From positions 1-22,209 of the forward strand of contig JANMQK010000399.1 of the NCBI GenBank assembly GCA_031370485.1: a stretch of 22,209 nt of DNA, written 5' to 3'. Under the pieces are notes generated by a model. The model searched no databases. It saw only the letters and a list, made by a program, of their open reading frames with translations, and was not told the DNA's origin. Both the position numbers and the translations under genes were made by a program. This document shows, piece after piece, positions 7,748 to 13,360 of this stretch. Positions within the stretch are counted from its first letter, which is position 1, and each line of letters opens with the position of its first letter. Source of the stretch: JANMQK01 sp031370485. GTDB lineage: Bacteria; Acidobacteriota; Polarisedimenticolia; Gp22-AA2.

Positions 7748-8251
7748 TCAGACCCGCGGCGCCTGGCTCTTGAGACCGTGATCTTCCTTGGCCTCGGGAA
7801 TGCGCCGCAACTCCTCGATGCGGGGGCCGGCTGTCTTTCGTACCTCGCCGGTCCGCTCCATGTCGACGCTGCCGCGGAAGTGCGCACCATCGGCGATGGT
7901 GATGCGCGGCGAGGCGATGTTGCCGAGGAGCTTCCCGGTCGGAGCGATTTCGACGCGCTCGGCCGCGGAAGCGTTGCCGGTGACCTCGCCGGCGATCACG
8001 ATCGTCTTGGCGAAGAGATCGGCCTTTATCTTGCCGTTCGGGCCGATCGTGAGATTGTGGTCCCGGAGATCGATCTTTCCTTCGACCCGACCGTCGATCG
8101 TCAGGTCCTCATCGCCCTGCAGCTCACCCTTGATCTGGATCGATGCGCCGATATTCACGATGCGGCTGCTCCTTCCTGTTTCCTGGTTGTAGGTCGGGTT
8201 AACTCCCGGCTCGTAACTGGGGCGGGCGCCGGTCTCCTTCTTGTCCCACAT
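7748..8251 (-). CDS. Bactofilin family cytoskeletal protein
   Basis: Bactofilins polymerise without nucleotide into filaments that organise cell shape or envelope enzymes. The 167-residue product has the family's right-handed beta-helix pattern. SIQIKGELQGDEDLTIDGRV is followed by spaced glycine turns (EGKIDL, LTIGPNGKI, GEVTGN, GKLLGNI, ITIADGAHFRGSVDM), about residues 36-135. The N- and C-terminal tails are charged and disordered. The ATG at 8251 has a strong GAGGAGGA binding site; an upstream in-frame extension to 8314 crosses the promoter and is rejected. It is the first gene of the minus-strand block. Its promoter contains a perfect palindrome, which suggests control by a dimeric regulator. 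Confidence 0.93.
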   Translation of the reverse strand: MWDKKETGARPSYEPGVNPTYNQETGRSSRIVNIGASIQIKGELQGDEDLTIDGRVEGKIDLRDHNLTIGPNGKIKADLFAKTIVIAGEVTGNASAAERVEIAPTGKLLGNIASPRITIADGAHFRGSVDMERTGEVRKTAGPRIEELRRIPEAKEDHGLKSQAPRV

Positions 8252-8266
8252 CGACTCCTCCTCGCG

Positions 8267-8296
8267 AATAGTCCCAGACGAGTCTGGGCGAGTCAA
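8267..8296 (-). promoter_or_regulatory. Promoter of bactofilin gene
   Basis: On the minus strand TTGACT (8296-8291) and ACTATT (8272-8267) are 18 bases apart, about 16 bases before the bactofilin ATG. The predicted transcript start lies very close to the Shine-Dalgarno sequence, so the leader would be short. Confidence 0.55.
8273..8288. repeat. Perfect palindrome in promoter spacer (candidate operator)
   Basis: CCCAGAC-GA-GTCTGGG is a perfect inverted repeat with 7-base arms. It fills most of the spacer between the -35 and -10 of the bactofilin promoter, a classic place for a repressor or a MerR-type activator site. Confidence 0.5.
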
Positions 8297-8495
8297 TCCA
8301 ATCCCGCGCGGCAAAACACCCCACGTCGTAAATCAGCGGTGGGGATCGACCGGTTGTCCCGCCGGCGAACGACCGCCGATCGGGGGGGGTCTCAGAGGGA
8401 ATCCGTGCCCCTCCTCGGGGGGCTCGAACCATTGCCGATCGTCCGGGTGCGCGGGAATCTAGCACACCACCCGGGGAGCGTCAAGGAATCGTCCC

Positions 8496-8530
8496 TTGTC
8501 TGTCAAACCCCCGTCGCTATATATAGTGAC
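8496..8530 (+). promoter_or_regulatory. Promoter with palindromic -10 region
   Basis: TTGTCT (8496-8501) is followed after 16 bases by TATATA (8518-8523). The -10 lies inside an 18-base imperfect palindrome (8513-8530, GTCGCTATA / TATAGTGAC, one mismatched pair). It would drive the HEAT-like gene at 8604 with a leader of about 75 bases. Confidence 0.5.
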
Positions 8531-8602
8531 TGCCTGATGGCGCTGGCAACCCGGACGGTAACATTTTCTTCTTCGGTATATAAAGGACGTTTCGAGGCAT
8601 CC

Positions 8603-8632
8603 CATGTTGATGGCGTTGACCATGTTGATGGC
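8603..8632 (+). repeat. 12-base direct repeat duplicating the start codon
   Basis: CATGTTGATGGC occurs at 8603-8614 and again at 8621-8632, an 18-base period. It repeats MLMAL in frame (MLMALTMLMALA), giving a second ATG at 8622. Confidence 0.8.
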
Positions 8633-9791
8633 CCTTGCGGGGGATCCCGGCCAGCCGGCGGCCGCGGCCGGGTCGGGGGTTTTCCCTGATAGGCTGGCCC
8701 TCCTGCTTGCCGAGCCTGACTACGAGGCGAGCCGCGGGGCGCTCCGCCGCGAGATGGAAGCCCGCGGCGACCGCGCCTGCCGGAGCCTCCGTGCCTACGC
8801 CCGCGGCCCCAGCGACACGGTGCGCGAGAACGCGGTACGCGCCCTGGACGACTCCGGCTGCGCCGCCTATGCCGACTACCGCCCCTTCATGGATGACCGC
8901 GGGGCGTGGGTCACCGAGCTGGTCATCCGCGCGGTACGGCGGCACCTCGTGACCGAGGCGGTGCCGTTCCTGCTGAACCGGCTCTCCGATCCCCGCAGCA
9001 TCGTGTCCCAGGAAGGGTCATGGACCGTTGCCGAGAGCGCCCGCAAGGCGCTCTGGGCCATCAGTTGCAGGTCGTTCCCGTTCGATCCGCGTGAAACAAT
9101 CGAGCGCAGGACCGCGGCGCTCGCCCGCTGGCGCACGTGGTACCAGCAGCACCGGGGGGAGCCTCGCGTGGCCTGGGTCTCGGCCGGCCTTGCCGAGGCG
9201 AAGGAGTCGCTCGACGCAGGCACCAGCCAGGAGCGGCGCGCCACGTTCGATCTGCTGGGCCTGATTGGCGAGCCCGCCGTGCCGATCCTTCGGGCGGCCC
9301 TCGTCCGGCTACCTCTAGATTTGCGGACCACGGCGACCTGCACGCCGGAGGAGCCCCCCCTCGTCACCGATCAGGTGCCGTGCGTCCTCATGGTGGAAAA
9401 CCTCGCGGCGAGGAGGGTGGCGGTGGCCCTGGGCGCTCCCGAGGTCTCCGTGACACGTCGGGATGACGGGCCGGCCCCGAAGGCCCCGGGGCGTACCCGG
9501 CGCGGTGAGGGCCCCGCCGACAGGAAGAAGGCAGGGGAGGCCCCGGCGACCACTGCTGCCACGGCCTCTTCGCTTGCTCTCGAGGAGGTCACGAACCGGA
9601 TCGTCGACTTGCTCCCGGGACAGGTCCTGAGCCGGGAGTTCAAGGTAGGACCGGTCCCTTCCTCCGGGCATTACAATGTTCGCGTCACCCTCCCGGACCT
9701 GTCCTCCAGCCTCCCCGCCCGGGGAGCCACTCGAGCATCCCCCTCCACCGCGACCCTCGAGGCGGCCACGGAGGTCCGTTTCGAGCAGTAG
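8604..9791 (+). CDS. Exported HEAT-repeat-like protein of unknown function
   Basis: The product is 395 residues. A short hydrophobic start (MLMALTMLMALAG) may be a weak export signal, although it lacks a positive n-region. Residues about 30-225 are alpha-helical with HEAT-like pairs, for example DTVRENAVRALDDSGC, AVPFLLNRLSDPRS and RRATFDLLGLIGEPAVPIL. A Lys/Arg/Pro-rich linker (about 285-315) leads to a C-terminal beta-type domain (LPGQVLSREFKVGP, GHYNVRVTLPDL) that resembles an immunoglobulin-like fold. I do not recognise the family; protein-protein contact in the periplasm is a guess. GAGG six bases before the ATG supports the start at 8604; 8622 is an alternative. After the TAG the same frame stays open for about 60 more codons. 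Confidence 0.75.
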   Translation: MLMALTMLMALAGDPGQPAAAAGSGVFPDRLALLLAEPDYEASRGALRREMEARGDRACRSLRAYARGPSDTVRENAVRALDDSGCAAYADYRPFMDDRGAWVTELVIRAVRRHLVTEAVPFLLNRLSDPRSIVSQEGSWTVAESARKALWAISCRSFPFDPRETIERRTAALARWRTWYQQHRGEPRVAWVSAGLAEAKESLDAGTSQERRATFDLLGLIGEPAVPILRAALVRLPLDLRTTATCTPEEPPLVTDQVPCVLMVENLAARRVAVALGAPEVSVTRRDDGPAPKAPGRTRRGEGPADRKKAGEAPATTAATASSLALEEVTNRIVDLLPGQVLSREFKVGPVPSSGHYNVRVTLPDLSSSLPARGATRASPSTATLEAATEVRFEQ

Positions 9792-9928
9792 CAGACCCCC
9801 TCCAACACCGCCAACCTCACTGATGATCCGGCCGAGGCGGTCTTGCCCGTGGCAGACAGGGATGTCTCCGTAGCAATCGGGCACGAGAATTTCGATCCAG
9901 AGGGGCCTTTTATTCGTTGGACCTATGG

Positions 9929-9963
9929 AACGTATTCAAAGAAAAGCGATACGTTTATTTTTT
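9929..9963 (+). terminator. AT-rich hairpin with T-run
   Basis: AACGTAT (9929-9935) pairs perfectly with ATACGTT (9949-9955) around a 13-base loop, and TATTTTTT follows. The stem is weak, but the layout fits an intrinsic terminator for the HEAT-like gene. It could instead be an operator. Confidence 0.45.
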
Positions 9964-9967
9964 CATG

Positions 9968-9996
9968 TTGACAATTACGAATTTGAGCGTAACAGT
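9968..9996 (+). promoter_or_regulatory. Possible promoter, perfect -35 and poor -10
   Basis: A perfect TTGACA (9968-9973) is followed after 17 bases by AACAGT (9991-9996), a poor -10. It lies between the two terminators, so it could start a small RNA of about 180 bases ending at 10185. Confidence 0.35.
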
Positions 9997-10151
9997 AATG
10001 TCGTAATAGCAAGTTTCCCGAAGAGGGAAGGTCATCCCATCGGTCGCTGGTTCGCACGGCGGTCCGGTCTGCGGCGAGTCGGGGCGTCTTGCGGGTCGGC
10101 GACCGGTTTAAGCTCCCTCCACCGGGCGGGTAATGCCTGTCCGGGTAATCC

Positions 10152-10185
10152 AGGGCGGCGGGGTCGTGCCCGCCGCCCTTTTTTT
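10152..10185 (+). terminator. Strong intrinsic terminator
   Basis: An 11-base perfect stem (10152-10162 with 10169-10179) and a 6-base loop are followed by a run of seven T (10179-10185). The T-run is on the plus strand only, so it ends a plus-strand transcript and not ttcA, which arrives from the other side. Confidence 0.88.
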
Positions 10186-10194
10186 GTCGCTTGA

Positions 10195-11025
10195 TCAGGG
10201 CGGACTGACCCCGGGCGGACCCACCCAGCGCCGGTCGAGAAGGTGGCCGGTCCGAACGTTCGACAGCGCCCTGAGGAGGGATGCCTTGATGCCCGCGTGT
10301 CCTGTCTCCAGTTTCTGGAGCAGGACTTTCATCTGCTTGCGCTTGAGGGAGATGTCCCCGCACGCGGGACAGGCGCAGCAGATCACCGGGTAGCCGTTCT
10401 GCTTCGAGAAGCGGATGATCTCCTCCTCCCAGACGTAACAGAGAGGGCGGATGACCGTGTTCTGGCCGTCGCGCGCTTTGAGAATGGGCGGCATGGAGCA
10501 GATCTCCCCGTTGAAGAACTGGCTCATCAACAGGGTCTCGAGAAGATCGTCGGCATGGTGTCCCAGTGCGATCTTGTTGCAGCCGAGGTCCGGAGCGAGG
10601 CGGTACAGCACGCCGCGCCGCAGCCTGGCGCACATCGAGCAATGGGTGTCCCCCAGCGGCATCTTGTCGTCGATGACATCCGAGATGTTGGTGCGCTCGA
10701 TGTGGTACGCGAATCCCTGCTCCTTGAAGTAGCGTTCCAGGACATCGGTGCGGAACCCCCGGTATCCCTGATCGACGGTCACCGCGACCAGTTCGAAGCG
10801 CACCGGCGCCCTGCGCCGCAGGTATTCGAGAAGTTGCAGCATGGCGTAGGAGTCCTTGCCCCCCGACATGGCGCACAGGATCTTGTCCCCGTCCTCGATC
10901 AGGCCGTAATTCTGGATCGCTCTCCCGACACGGCGCGCCAGCGGCTTGAGGAGGTCGCGCCCCGGAGTGTCGGCGGCGGTTCCCTGACGGCGGCGCGGCA
11001 GGTCGATCTGGAGAAGCTCGGACAT
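10195..11025 (-). CDS. ttcA: tRNA 2-thiocytidine synthetase TtcA
   Basis: This ATP-dependent iron-sulfur enzyme thiolates cytidine 32 of certain tRNAs. The 276-residue product shows the PP-loop SGGKDS (54-59), the Fe-S cysteines Cys129 and Cys132 in HCSMCARLRRG, the GHHADDLLETLLM motif, and a third cysteine in CPACG (Cys219 or Cys222). All catalytic features of the family are present. Two ATGs are close together: 11034 (MSPMSELL) and 11025 (MSELL). The first overlaps a perfect TATAAT, so if that is the -10 only 11025 can be used. Neither has a Shine-Dalgarno sequence. The gene is divergent from the HU gene. Confidence 0.93.
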   Translation of the reverse strand: MSELLQIDLPRRRQGTAADTPGRDLLKPLARRVGRAIQNYGLIEDGDKILCAMSGGKDSYAMLQLLEYLRRRAPVRFELVAVTVDQGYRGFRTDVLERYFKEQGFAYHIERTNISDVIDDKMPLGDTHCSMCARLRRGVLYRLAPDLGCNKIALGHHADDLLETLLMSQFFNGEICSMPPILKARDGQNTVIRPLCYVWEEEIIRFSKQNGYPVICCACPACGDISLKRKQMKVLLQKLETGHAGIKASLLRALSNVRTGHLLDRRWVGPPGVSPP

Positions 11026-11032
11026 GGGGGAC

Positions 11033-11038
11033 ATTATA
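11033..11038 (-). promoter_or_regulatory. TATAAT -10 element directly before ttcA
   Basis: A consensus TATAAT on the minus strand ends eight bases before the ATG at 11025. Transcription would begin at or next to that ATG, giving a leaderless mRNA. No good -35 is visible. Confidence 0.45.
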
Positions 11039-11106
11039 TGCGCTCCGCCCGGCCTGCCGGAGCGCCATCGGGGCGGTGCGGGGTTTTCCATAGGGTCTTC
11101 CACCGA

Positions 11107-11136
11107 TTGACAGCGGCGGAACACGTCTGTTATAAG
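11107..11136 (+). promoter_or_regulatory. Sigma-70-type promoter of HU gene
   Basis: TTGACA (11107-11112) is followed after 17-18 bases by TTATAA/TATAAG (11130-11136), close to consensus. The leader to the ATG at 11200 is about 55-60 bases. Strong expression fits an abundant nucleoid protein. Confidence 0.78.
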
Positions 11137-11199
11137 CCCGGCACGTTCGGTGTTGTCCGTTGGCGTCCCAGCCTTCAGCCGATTGTGCCAGGAGGGCCC

Positions 11200-11472
11200 A
11201 TGAACAAGGCGGAGCTCGTCAGCCGGGTCGCGCGGGATACCCGGGTCACCAGGGTGCTCGCGACACGCGTCGTGGATTCCATGCTGGAACAGATCACCCG
11301 GGCGCTCCGGAGGGGCGACCGGGCCACGCTGGTCGGTTTCGGCACCTTCACGGTCGTCAGGCGGCGCGCCCGCATGGGCCGCAATCCCCAGACGGGTGAT
11401 CCCATCAAGATCCCGCCGCGCCGCGTCATCCGCTTTGCGTCGGGGAACACGCTCAGGATCGTGGTCCGCTAG
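11200..11472 (+). CDS. HU-family DNA-binding protein
   Basis: This is a small dimeric nucleoid protein that bends and compacts DNA. The 90 residues match the normal HU/IHF length. They show the helical N-terminal half (MNKAELVSRVARDTRVTR), the turn GFGTF (46-50), and the DNA-binding arm with RMGRNPQTGDPIKIP (58-72), including the intercalating proline in RNP. The C-terminal part VIRFASGNTLR is typical. AGGAGGG at 11190-11196 fixes the ATG at 11200; frames extending farther upstream are shadows. It has its own promoter and is divergent from ttcA. HU versus an IHF subunit cannot be decided here; the GRNPQTG sequence is compatible with HU. Confidence 0.94.
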   Translation: MNKAELVSRVARDTRVTRVLATRVVDSMLEQITRALRRGDRATLVGFGTFTVVRRRARMGRNPQTGDPIKIPPRRVIRFASGNTLRIVVR

Positions 11473-11532
11473 CCGGCGCGACCGCGCCCGCCTGCGGCCA
11501 GCGCTGCGATCACGCGGCACCCGCGCGCCGAG

Positions 11533-11560
11533 TTGCTTGACTCGCCCGTGGGCCTATATT
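11533..11560 (+). promoter_or_regulatory. Possible promoter of small membrane ORF
   Basis: TTGCTT (11533-11538) and TATATT (11555-11560) are 16 bases apart, about 90 bases before the small membrane ORF. The 11-base string TTGACTCGCCC within it also occurs in the bactofilin promoter. Confidence 0.4.
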
Positions 11561-11648
11561 AGCCTTGCCGCGCTTCAAGGCGGGATCGCATCCGGGGTGA
11601 CGGTCGGCGACACCCCTTCAATGTGTGGGACGGAGGCCAGGCGCGAAG

Positions 11649-11819
11649 ATGGACATGTTCATGCTGTTTGTCGTCATTTTTCTATGCGTGATGCTGGGCG
11701 TGGCGCTCAGCGCGGTGATGCTCTCGCTGCTCTTCAAGGTGATCCTGAAATTGTCGCGCGCGCGCGGGCCGCAGTCGCTGGCGACCGCCGCAGCATCCTC
11801 TCCGGCTCCCCGCGTCTAA
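11649..11819 (+). CDS. Single-helix small membrane protein
   Basis: The product is 56 residues. Residues 3-31 form one strongly hydrophobic helix (MFMLFVVIFLCVMLGVALSA and on), followed by a basic turn (KVILKLSRAR) and an Ala/Ser/Pro tail. The layout suggests an inner-membrane microprotein with a cytoplasmic C-terminal tail. GGAGG lies about 12 bases before the ATG at 11649, a long spacing; a GTG at 11625 in the same frame is an alternative. A promoter-like pair upstream supports expression. It converges on the lipase gene with only five bases between stop codons. No function can be assigned, and it could be a chance frame. Confidence 0.5.
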   Translation: MDMFMLFVVIFLCVMLGVALSAVMLSLLFKVILKLSRARGPQSLATAAASSPAPRV

Positions 11820-11824
11820 CGGTA

Positions 11825-13291
11825 TTACTGCGCGCCGACAACCCGCGCCACGGGAGCGGCGCGCTCGGGACTGTTGAACAGGACGTGGAAGAGGTTGTCC
11901 TGGAATCCCCGGTTGGCCGGCAGGAAGCCGTGGCTCTCGCAGAAGAAGAACGTCGAAGCGAACGCCCGCCTCTTTGACTCCGTCTCGTTCGCTCCGTACC
12001 GGTCGCTGGCGATCGCGAGGAGGGAGCCGGCGGTCACCGTGCCGTCTCCCGGGACAAGCATGACCTTGTCGAGCTGACGGGCCTCGCGGTCCTTGCTGTT
12101 CTCGTCATCGAACATCGTGATCGGACCGGCCGCCGTGTGCTTCATTACGGCGCAGTTCAGGGTCGGGATGCAATCGGATCCGAACAGGTGCACCGGCACC
12201 GGCGACCCGCCTTCGGCCTCCGCCTCCAAGGCTGCGTGGAAGGCGCGCGCCCGGTCGAGGACCGCCTGGAGGAACCGTCCCATTTTGACCTCCTCGGCAT
12301 CGGCGCCCTCGGACGCGGGGCGGGCGCCTTCCCCCGGGAACAGCTGTCGCCGGGCGTCGGTGCGGGGGTTGAAGACCGACCACCCGTAGCGGATCCAGTC
12401 GTCGGCGTCGTAGAGGTCGGCCTCGACCTCGCGGCCCTGCGTGTCGACGACGTGCCCGTGCCCGTCGAGGGGCAGCAGCTGGTAGATGGCGGGCATCGTG
12501 AAGACCGCCGCCGGGGACATGGTCCTCGAGAATCCGGTGTTGAGGATCCGGAATGCCGACATCGTGCCGTGCAGAGGAGTGCCAATCAGGATCATGCGCC
12601 CGATGTTCGGCGCCCCGGCGTAGGTGACCTGGGGCGCCTTGCCCGGCGCGAGCACGTCCTCCGCTCCGTACTTGAGGTAATACTGGGCGACAAGCCCGCC
12701 CATACTGTGCGCCACGATGTCGAACCGCATCCCGGGAGCATGGAGCCTCGCCTTGATCTGGAGAATGGCCCGCCCGAGGCCTGCGGCCGACTCGACGTTG
12801 TCCCTTCTCCAGTCGTAGTTGTAGATGTAGAGCGTGTCCCCCGGCTTCGGGTTGTTGATGTCGCCGAGCCGGTATCCCCCGACGTCGCGCAGCGCGTCCA
12901 GGAGCGCCCCGTAGAACTTGACGCCCGCGACGCTCTCGTAGATGGCGTAGGGGACGAGGCTGTCGCGGTTGCTCGCCAGGTCGGTGCTGTCGATCGGCAG
13001 GCTGAGGTCGTCGGTCTTGCCGCGCTTGACGGCGTTGACGAACCGCCCCCAGACGTCCTCGTGCGTCTTGGCGTTACGGAGCTTCGAGCCGATGAAGCCG
13101 TGGATCAGGATGACGGGGTTGCGGTGCTGGCGCGCCGCCGCCTCCTGGTGGATCTCGACCATATCGAACTTCTTGAAGATGGCGCAGCCGGGGAGGGTCG
13201 CGGCCATGAGGATCACCGCGGCCAGGAGCAAAGTGCCACTCCGTGAGCGGGAAGCGCGGGGTCGGGTGATCACCAATTTGTCAGACTTCAC
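11825..13291 (-). CDS. LCAT-like alpha/beta-hydrolase lipoprotein (lipase/acyltransferase)
   Basis: The protein probably hydrolyses or transfers acyl chains of lipids at the cell envelope. The 488-residue product starts with a signal ending in the lipobox TLPGC (Cys36). An alpha/beta-hydrolase fold follows with the oxyanion segment PVILIHGFIGSKL (59-71), the LCAT-family motif YNYDWR (157-162), and the nucleophile elbow AHSMGG (Ser196). Likely Asp and His partners are in VPGDGTV and ESHGF near the C terminus. Family assignment to lecithin:cholesterol acyltransferase/phospholipase rests on these motifs; the substrate is unknown. The GTG at 13291 has GGAGGG four bases upstream. It lies 69 bases after the M49 peptidase gene and has its own promoter-like pair. 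Confidence 0.88.
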   Translation of the reverse strand: MKSDKLVITRPRASRSRSGTLLLAAVILMAATLPGCAIFKKFDMVEIHQEAAARQHRNPVILIHGFIGSKLRNAKTHEDVWGRFVNAVKRGKTDDLSLPIDSTDLASNRDSLVPYAIYESVAGVKFYGALLDALRDVGGYRLGDINNPKPGDTLYIYNYDWRRDNVESAAGLGRAILQIKARLHAPGMRFDIVAHSMGGLVAQYYLKYGAEDVLAPGKAPQVTYAGAPNIGRMILIGTPLHGTMSAFRILNTGFSRTMSPAAVFTMPAIYQLLPLDGHGHVVDTQGREVEADLYDADDWIRYGWSVFNPRTDARRQLFPGEGARPASEGADAEEVKMGRFLQAVLDRARAFHAALEAEAEGGSPVPVHLFGSDCIPTLNCAVMKHTAAGPITMFDDENSKDREARQLDKVMLVPGDGTVTAGSLLAIASDRYGANETESKRRAFASTFFFCESHGFLPANRGFQDNLFHVLFNSPERAAPVARVVGAQ

Positions 13292-13314
13292 GTGCCCTCC
13301 GGGGAACCAAGGCC

Positions 13315-13343
13315 AATATAGGGTTCCACGCAGGGACGGGCAA
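13315..13343 (-). promoter_or_regulatory. Promoter of lipase gene
   Basis: On the minus strand TTGCCC (13343-13338) and TATATT (13320-13315) are 17 bases apart in the gap between the peptidase and lipase genes, so the lipase may be transcribed independently. Confidence 0.5.
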
Positions 13344-13360
13344 TGCGCGGAATCTGAACC

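Larger units (their letters stand above)
8252..8603. other. Divergent intergenic region, bactofilin / HEAT-like gene
   Basis: These 352 bases hold a minus-strand promoter with a palindrome near 8267-8296 and a plus-strand promoter with an imperfect palindrome near 8496-8530. A second AT-rich patch, TATATAAA at 8577-8584, precedes the HEAT-like gene. The middle (about 8300-8490) is GC-rich, and I see no gene in it. Confidence 0.6.
9792..10194. other. Intergenic gap with AT-rich island and terminators
   Basis: These 403 bases lie between the HEAT-like gene and the end of ttcA. Bases 9911-10010 contain 34 G or C in 100, far below the rest of the window. The gap holds a weak terminator-like hairpin at 9929-9963, a TTGACA at 9968, paired segments at 10040-10046 and 10099-10105, a repeated CGGGTAAT (10127, 10142), and a very strong plus-strand terminator ending at 10185. 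A short plus-strand frame at 9925-10194 runs through that terminator, has no ribosome binding site, and is not a convincing gene. Confidence 0.6.

Noticed and set aside
7669..7890. Upstream extension of the methyltransferase-like protein
   Set aside because: It overlaps the bactofilin gene in another frame and is Arg/Ser/Pro-rich without pattern.
8252..8314. N-terminal extension of bactofilin
   Set aside because: It would cross the promoter and palindrome, and the ATG at 8251 has a much better Shine-Dalgarno sequence.
10040..10110. A tRNA-like or known riboswitch fold
   Set aside because: A GGTTCGCAC string resembles a T-arm, but no acceptor or anticodon arm can be drawn, and none of the riboswitch core sequences I know fit.
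9925..10194. An 89-codon plus-strand frame in the AT-rich gap
   Set aside because: There is no ribosome binding site, its composition shifts from AT-rich to Arg/Gly-rich without domain pattern, and it runs through a strong terminator hairpin.
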